Source: Nitrososphaerales archaeon
GTDB taxonomy: Archaea; Thermoproteota; Nitrososphaeria; Nitrososphaerales; CADDZS01
Assembly: GCA_030037995.1 (NCBI GenBank)
Contig: JASHPQ010000134.1
Coordinates: forward strand, 1 to 56,169
DNA length: 56,169 nt
Direction of reading: 5' to 3'
Below, one piece after another: positions 51,636 through 56,169 of the stretch. Within the stretch, counting starts at the first letter, position 1, and each line of letters opens with the position of its first letter. The notes beneath the pieces are model-generated. The model was not told the DNA's origin. It ran no database searches and was given only the letters and a program-made list of their open reading frames with translations. A program made the position numbers and the translations under genes.

Positions 51636-52402
51636 ATGCGGAAGGGGATGCAGGAGCGCTTCCCCCGTAGACTTTGGGAGCTGCGAACCAATACTGGGCG
51701 CCTGGCCTCAAACTAATTACGGGATTTGCCTTCCAACTTCGAATTTACTCGATGTTAAAGTTGCAGGGCATCGAATCAGTGACATCCGATCCCTTACGTT
51801 GAACGATCTAGATGCCACATTCCATTCTGAAAGCCTCTCTGACGCTGGATGCAGACCTCGCTGCCGATCTAATAAAACTCAGGATTTTCCGCAAAATGAG
51901 GCCCAAAACACAGGAGGGATCTCCAGCGTACCTATAGGTAGTATGGAGTCAGAAAGTACTTTTTCAATTTAAAGCAATGAACGATCGCAATAGCATTCGC
52001 ATGGCTCCGCTGCTCTAACAGAGCTTGAACCAAGCTCTCCTGTACTAAAAATTGCAGGAGTGCGCGATCGCGGGGAAATTTGCTATATTAATCAATAAAA
52101 TGCGATCAACGATGGCTAAACAGCTTCAATGGATCCATCAAATTACCATTGCTCCCCCCCGCATGCGGTTGCCTCCGAGGGGGCCCTAGGGTGTGTATAT
52201 AGGGTGAGGGGGGTGGTGGGAATAGAGGTTTTGCCCTCGACAAAGTCGTTCCTAGAATTAAGGTAAGACTTTCTGGACTAACTACTTCGACCGAAGAAGT
52301 CTGACTCTTGGCGCTTTCGTCCCATTAGGGCGGAGTCTTGCTTCTCTGTCAGAAATTACAAAGTAAAGAAAATTCTCCGTGTAAATTGCGACGAACAGTT
52401 TC
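51636..52402. other. gene-poor stretch holding repeat copy 2
   Basis: No gene I can support. A plus-strand frame at 51625-51972 has irregular composition and no family. Repeat copy 2 fills 52017-52190, followed by a G-rich tract (52202-52227, GGGTGAGGGGGGTGGTGGG core). Confidence 0.5.
52017..52190 (-). repeat. dispersed inverted repeat, copy 2
   Basis: Reverse complement of 22975-23144. The outer end CCGAGGGGGCCCTAGG, the GGATCCATCAAATTAC stretch and GCGCGATCGCGGGG with flanks are shared. Both copies end on the palindrome CCTAGG. In the frame continuing from M-D-P-L it holds Y-S-K-F-P-R-D-R-A and LLQFLVQESLVQALL, matching copy 1 in frame after two stop codons. Confidence 0.8.
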
Positions 52403-52828
52403 TTATCGCATCTCCTTACGTGGTTCTGGTTTACGTTCCAACAACTCTATCCAAATTCCATTAGGATCTCTTACAAACGCTTCCTTCCATCCAATTGCAG
52501 AACCAATGGAATTGGGTTCGACAATGATTTCAACACCTTGCTTCCTGAGTTGTTCAACTGTACCTAGTAAATCTTCTACGTCGAAAGCAAGATGGTCTAG
52601 TTCTTCGCCATTCTTGTATTCGGTACCAAACTGAGTATCGTCCTCATAATAGTTTAGTTCCAAAAGTTGGTGAGAGTCTTTGCTCTTCAAAGTTACGACC
52701 TGTCCTCTGGTGGGTTCAGTTTTCTGCAATTTCTCGACTATTTCCATTTGAAGTATTTCCGTGTAGAAGCGAAGAGACTCTTCCATGCTTCGAACTCTTA
52801 TGCCAGTATAGATAAAGCGGAAATTCAA
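52403..52828 (-). CDS. VOC-family protein
   Basis: A 141-residue glyoxalase-fold protein: FIYTGIRVRSMEESLRFYTE in the first half, NGEELDHLAFDVEDLLGTV in the second and VRDPNGIWIELLER at the end, with Glu ligands in LLELNYY and WIELL. Related to the VOC gene at 25203. TTG start. Function unknown; isomerase, dioxygenase or binding protein. Confidence 0.78.
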   Translation of the reverse strand: MNFRFIYTGIRVRSMEESLRFYTEILQMEIVEKLQKTEPTRGQVVTLKSKDSHQLLELNYYEDDTQFGTEYKNGEELDHLAFDVEDLLGTVEQLRKQGVEIIVEPNSIGSAIGWKEAFVRDPNGIWIELLERKPEPRKEMR

Positions 52829-52921
52829 TTTTTAGCCTTCGGATCTGTCAGCTTAAAGTTCGCAAACTTGCCCAGTATGCTTCAAAGATAATTCTCGCCC
52901 TAGTGCTTCCAACGATCTGAT

Positions 52922-54919
52922 CTACTTCTGTCCCGTTGGCTCTTCTTCGAACTTTCTGCCCAGAACTCGAAGAAATTCACTCCAGCGTTTTTCAAACTCT
53001 GGATCTGTGGGAGAAAGTCCGGTGATCGTTTTCGTCGCGGCCGCAAATATTCTTGGATAGAAGCTTAACGCATTTATCATAAGCATGAGATCCTCGGGAT
53101 TGATATCCTTGTTGATGTAGCCCTTGTCTTGCCGATCTTTAATGTCGTCCACAAAATGCCGGATTAATTTTTCTCGCTCCTCTTTGAGGGCCGCAAAATC
53201 TCCCTTGGAATCTAGGGCCTCTTCCGTAAGGAATCGAATCCACTCTGCCTTTTCGTTATTTGTCTTTACGAAGTAGTTCACCATATACGCTGCAAAATCG
53301 TCGGGAGGAGCATTGATCGTTTCCGACCTGCGTTCTGTCGTCTCTTCGAGCATTTGATCGAACAGCTGCTGTCCGATTCGGCCACCCGTGTTGAAGAAGA
53401 TAGCGTAAGCGAGGCCCGAGAGGGGCCCTGGAAGGCGATCCAGGAATATGTCCTTGACTTTGCTGGAGACGGGTCTGGGCAGTAAGAATACTATCAAAAA
53501 GCAGGCAATGTCCGCTGAAATCAGTATCATGATAGTGAGCTCGAACGCCTGGAGGTACTGAGTGGAAAGTGTCACCGCTTTGGAAGAGGCAACAAGAAAG
53601 TAGAATATCGAGCCATATAGCCCGACTCCGACTGAAATCCCCAGCTGGATCGTCGTCGACATCAATCCAGATGCAGTGCCGGTATCTTCACTTTTGACTC
53701 CGGCAAGTACTGTCCCTACCAGCGGCGAATTGGCAAAGCCGAATCCGAGCCCGCTGACCAGGAAAGGAAGTAACAAGTCGTAGTTGTTTATTCCGGTTCC
53801 AAATGATCGAAGAACGAAAAGAGATAACACCAACCCAATTGCTGCAAGAGTGAATCCGAGGCTGAGCGTGTAACGGCCGTATCTTCGAACGGCTCTTGGA
53901 GCGATAAGAGAGCCGATTATGAGCCCAAGACTCAGCGGAGTGAACGTTATTCCCGAAGCCAATGGGGTAAAGCCGAGCCCCTTTTGCAGGAATATAGCGA
54001 TCAAGAAGAACAGCCCGGCGTTGGTGCTGTAGTACAATAATCCGAGTGGGAAACCAACGGAGATTGTTCTCTGCTTGAAAAGTTTCAGATTGAGAAGAGG
54101 AAAACCTCCGTGAGCTGATACGTGCCTCTCATAAAGTACGAAGATTATCAACAACGGCAGTGACAGAATCAGCAGCCCGATTGTCCAGATCGGCCACCCG
54201 AGCGACTGACCTTCAACGAGGGGCAAGACAATCGAAATAAGGGACAGCCCAATCAAGCCAGCACCGGGCAAGTCCAGCTTTGGAGTTGGAGTGCTCTTGG
54301 ATTCCTTGAGGAAGATAATACCGGCGAGGATCCCTGCAATTCCGATAGGAACGTTCACCAGAAAGATCGGTCTCCAAGATAATCCAGCCAAATCGAGATG
54401 AATCAGAAACCCTCCCAAGAGCTGAGCGATGACCTGGGCAAGACCACCGACTCCGGCAAATATTCCGAGAGCAAGCGCGCGGTCCTGGCCTGTAAATGTC
54501 ACCTGAACTATCGAAAGGATCTGAGGGTACATCATGGAAGCGCCAAATCCCTGGAATGCTCTAAATATGATCAAGAGTTCGGGGGATGGAGAGAGGCCAC
54601 ACAGTGCCGAACAAGTTGTGAATGTTGCCATCCCCAGAAGGAACATTCTCTTTCGACCAAAAATATCACCGAGCCGTCCTCCAGTGATTAGGAAAATTGC
54701 ATACATCAGAGAATAGCTAGCGATGACAAGTTCAAGTTCTCCCGCGCTGGCCTTTATTGTCGATTGGATCGTGGGTAGCGCGACATTGACAATGTAGCCA
54801 TCCAAGATGGCCATGAATGTGCCTATTACCACTACCGAGAGAGTCAACCACCGACCGCTTTGACGAGCCCCTTGTTGCTCTAGTGGTTTGGTTGCCGTTT
54901 GTACCAAATCAATGTCCAC
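52922..54919 (-). CDS. MFS exporter (DHA2 type) with C-terminal TetR-like ligand-binding extension
   Basis: A 665-residue protein. Residues 25-480 are a 14-helix drug:proton antiporter, with AILDGYIVNVALPTIQ (37-52, motif D1), GRLGDIFGRKRMF (81-93, motif A) and an LGGFLIH region near 168. Residues 485-665 are soluble and helical, with LFDQMLEETTERR, PDDFAAYMVNYFVKTNNEKAEWIRF, REKLIRHFVDDIKDRQDKGY, INKDINPEDLMLMINALSFY and a final helix. This order closely resembles the effector domain of TetR repressors after the helix-turn-helix; no helix-turn-helix is present. GTG start. An upstream palindrome TGATCGATCA (54930-54939) lies just before it. Resistance or metabolite export gated by ligand is inference. 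Confidence 0.75.
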   Translation of the reverse strand: MDIDLVQTATKPLEQQGARQSGRWLTLSVVVIGTFMAILDGYIVNVALPTIQSTIKASAGELELVIASYSLMYAIFLITGGRLGDIFGRKRMFLLGMATFTTCSALCGLSPSPELLIIFRAFQGFGASMMYPQILSIVQVTFTGQDRALALGIFAGVGGLAQVIAQLLGGFLIHLDLAGLSWRPIFLVNVPIGIAGILAGIIFLKESKSTPTPKLDLPGAGLIGLSLISIVLPLVEGQSLGWPIWTIGLLILSLPLLIIFVLYERHVSAHGGFPLLNLKLFKQRTISVGFPLGLLYYSTNAGLFFLIAIFLQKGLGFTPLASGITFTPLSLGLIIGSLIAPRAVRRYGRYTLSLGFTLAAIGLVLSLFVLRSFGTGINNYDLLLPFLVSGLGFGFANSPLVGTVLAGVKSEDTGTASGLMSTTIQLGISVGVGLYGSIFYFLVASSKAVTLSTQYLQAFELTIMILISADIACFLIVFLLPRPVSSKVKDIFLDRLPGPLSGLAYAIFFNTGGRIGQQLFDQMLEETTERRSETINAPPDDFAAYMVNYFVKTNNEKAEWIRFLTEEALDSKGDFAALKEEREKLIRHFVDDIKDRQDKGYINKDINPEDLMLMINALSFYPRIFAAATKTITGLSPTDPEFEKRWSEFLRVLGRKFEEEPTGQK

Positions 54920-55243
54920 TCAATAATTGTGATCGATCATTGTTTGCGTTTGACCCAAGAAGAGGCTTGCCTACGTCGTCAATTGTTAACGTCCACGAAT
55001 TAATCGCATTCTCGTTTGGTTGAATTCCCACTGTTCTTCCTGACTTTGCAGCGATTATTATTCTCAGTAATGAAGTTTATGGAATTCTTTCCGGGACTGC
55101 GTCCAAGGAAAACCACTCGAGATTTTAACCATCTGGTGAGGCTATGTTCTCTGCCTTAGTCATCAAGCTTATCGCGTGAGCCTGGGGCCGCATTCTAAGG
55201 TGTCCACCAAGCCGCTCTGTCGCGAACAATAGCCTGATTGATT
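54920..55243. other. intergenic region upstream of the MFS exporter
   Basis: 324 bases without a supportable gene. It contains the palindrome TGATCGATCA at 54930-54939, 11 bases from the start codon and flanked by imperfect symmetry, a possible repressor site. Confidence 0.4.
54930..54939. promoter_or_regulatory. palindrome upstream of the MFS exporter
   Basis: TGATCGATCA, perfect 10-bp inverted repeat 11 bases before the GTG at 54919, with partial symmetry in the flanks. Possible operator; short enough that chance cannot be excluded. Confidence 0.3.
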
Positions 55244-55669
55244 TTAGATGCTCCCAATGGTTGTATTGACTTTGTGAAAGGATCTGAGAGAGAAGCTGGA
55301 ACCAGAGAACTTTTCGAGTATTTCCCTGTCTTCAGTTACTAGTTTAGCGCGCTTTCGATGAGCTAGCGCTACATAGCAGGCATCATACCCCGACAAATTT
55401 TTTTTCGTGCTGAGTCTCGCAGAAAGTTCTAAGAGAACTCCGATGGGCCTCCAGACTTCAAGTTGGTACCTGCTCAAGGATTTCGAAGCGATCGCGAGGT
55501 CTTCTTCTCCGAATCTCCCGCTAAATCGGTGGGCGTTCATAACTTCGTAAAAAAGCAGCGTCGGAACGGTGAGTTTCAGCCGATGGGTTGCGAACTCATT
55601 CCTAATGACCAACGAAATATCCGAATCGTGCTCATTCAGGAACCATTTTACCGCTGCCGAGGAATCCAC
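55244..55669 (-). CDS. vapC: PIN-domain ribonuclease toxin, VapC-like
   Basis: A 141-residue PIN domain starting (GTG) MDSSAAVKWFLNEHD. Acidic residues Asp2, Glu42 (LLFYEVMNA), Asp96 (GYDACYVAL) and Asp114 (TEDREIL) complete the active site. The frame stays open upstream with E-E-L-V-V, so the true start could be a little earlier. A canonical antitoxin is not clear upstream; a short frame ending in basic residues (LKDDLIKQRRKRRNG) overlaps the toxin start and could be its degenerate or truncated partner. Confidence 0.8.
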   Translation of the reverse strand: MDSSAAVKWFLNEHDSDISLVIRNEFATHRLKLTVPTLLFYEVMNAHRFSGRFGEEDLAIASKSLSRYQLEVWRPIGVLLELSARLSTKKNLSGYDACYVALAHRKRAKLVTEDREILEKFSGSSFSLRSFHKVNTTIGSI

Positions 55670-55790
55670 TACGAGTTCCTCGATGTTTCCCTTCCGTTCC
55701 TTCTTTTTCTCCGCTGTTTTATCAGGTCGTCTTTCAATTTTCCCAAATTTCTAATACAAGGCAACTTGCAGACATTGGCGTAATTTATGA
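55670..55790 (-). other. possible antitoxin remnant upstream of vapC
   Basis: A minus-strand frame ending GKLKDDLIKQRRKRRNGRET, just before and overlapping the toxin start. It is basic and short, and I can see no clear DNA-binding fold or good start codon. It is where a vapB should be. Confidence 0.3.
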
Positions 55791-55960
55791 TTTGTATTCT
55801 CGTAGGCCTGAGGCGGATTTTCAAATCCTGCAAAAAGAATAATACGAAGTCATGTTTAACTGCGTCATAAGAGGCGACCATCCCTATACGTGAGATACTA
55901 GATAACATTCTACGGTTATCTGCTGCTCCCTCTGCGACATCGTCGTCTCAAGCAGCGTTC

Positions 55961-56169
55961 TTGCTAGACCTAGCAATCCTCGCTCTCTTTGCCCTTGCTT
56001 TTAGCCTGTTATTCGCTAGATTGAAACTATCGATTGTGGCAGGTCAGATTCTCGCTGGCGTTCTAGTCGGGCCATATGTTCTGGGCTGGGTCAAAGACCC
56101 CCTTGTATTGAATCAACTATCAGAAATCGGGGTCGTTCTCCTACTTTTCGTAATCGGACTTGAACTTGA
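55961..56169 (+). CDS. CPA2-type cation:proton antiporter (KefB-like), 3' truncated by window edge
   Basis: Start of a membrane antiporter. FLLDLAILALFALAFSLLFA is the first helix, LSIVAGQILAGVLVGPYVLG the second, with the G-Q-I-x-A-G-x-x-x-G-P signature of Na+/H+ and K+/H+ exchangers, then LSEIGVVLLLFVIGLEL, the conserved E-x-G-x-x-L-L-x-F-x-x-G-L-E-L. The frame opens at 55871 after a stop and has no ATG; the first usable start is the TTG at 55961, but an earlier unusual start is possible. The gene runs out of the window. Confidence 0.8.
   Translation, partial: MLDLAILALFALAFSLLFARLKLSIVAGQILAGVLVGPYVLGWVKDPLVLNQLSEIGVVLLLFVIGLEL

Noticed and set aside
51625-51972. 115-codon plus-strand frame after the RAM-domain gene
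   Set aside because: Overlaps the RAM gene end, composition is unlike a protein, no motif; treated as non-coding.
1-56169. CRISPR arrays and tRNA/rRNA genes
   Set aside because: No regularly spaced direct repeats and no tRNA-like T-loop with matching stems was found by eye; a tRNAscan/Infernal run would settle it.

Overview
The window most likely comes from an archaeon, probably a heterotrophic one. Where a promoter can be seen, a TATA-like box lies about 25-35 bases before the start codon with little or no leader and no Shine-Dalgarno sequence (hyuA 11060, dhaK 45057, the vapB-like gene 6363, the solute-binding protein at 20940, the secreted protein at 39304). TTG and GTG starts are common. 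The gene content fits: F420-type luciferase-like oxidoreductases, a stand-alone RAM domain, and solute-binding proteins with a Ser/Thr-rich tether behind one membrane anchor. A thaumarchaeal or Thermoplasmata-like soil lineage is my guess; there is no rRNA or marker gene to settle it. I saw no tRNA, rRNA or CRISPR array.

Layout. 1-4604: a 5'-truncated peptide/sugar-binding protein, then a HpcH/HpaI aldolase, a D-2-hydroxyacid dehydrogenase and a cyclase. 4677-7390: a defence/toxin patch with a frameshifted hicBA pair, a uracil-DNA-glycosylase-like protein, an intact VapBC-like pair with a palindromic operator, and two tiny ORFs. 7456-14878: a visibly GC-richer block with an enolase-superfamily enzyme, APC permease, RraA-like protein and hydantoinase/oxoprolinase subunits A and B. 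15252-19610: a tight minus-strand operon (L-rhamnonate dehydratase, zinc alcohol dehydrogenase, a metallo-beta-lactamase-fold protein that has lost its metal motif) divergent from a sugar-acid dehydratase. 19665-22901: an F420-type oxidoreductase and a complete solute-binding protein.

22975-52190 is bracketed by two inverted copies of an unexplained repeat of about 170 bp. Between them lie more sugar-acid and small-molecule genes (second cyclase, SDR, Gfo/Idh/MocA, MFS, AraD1-type FAH protein, CocE hydrolase, another enolase-superfamily enzyme, a second hydroxyacid dehydrogenase), an HNH endonuclease, a very large divergent transaldolase-like protein, an intact MBL hydrolase, small secreted and zinc proteins, convergent dhaL and dhaK, an Amt ammonium channel, a DHA2-type MFS exporter, a GcvT-like protein and a RAM domain. 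52403-56169: a VOC protein, an MFS exporter carrying a C-terminal extension that resembles a TetR ligand-binding domain, a PIN-domain toxin and the start of a CPA2 antiporter.

How it fits together: solute-binding proteins and permeases bring in oligomers, sugar acids or cyclic amides; dehydratases make 2-keto-3-deoxy acids; the HpcH/HpaI aldolase, or an SDR plus FAH-type hydrolase route, would split them to pyruvate and a C2-C3 fragment; alcohol and hydroxyacid dehydrogenases deal with the aldehyde and lactate. Several genes are frameshifted, and nearly all of these frameshifts can be repaired by one base in a short homopolymer, so some apparent pseudogenes may be sequencing errors.
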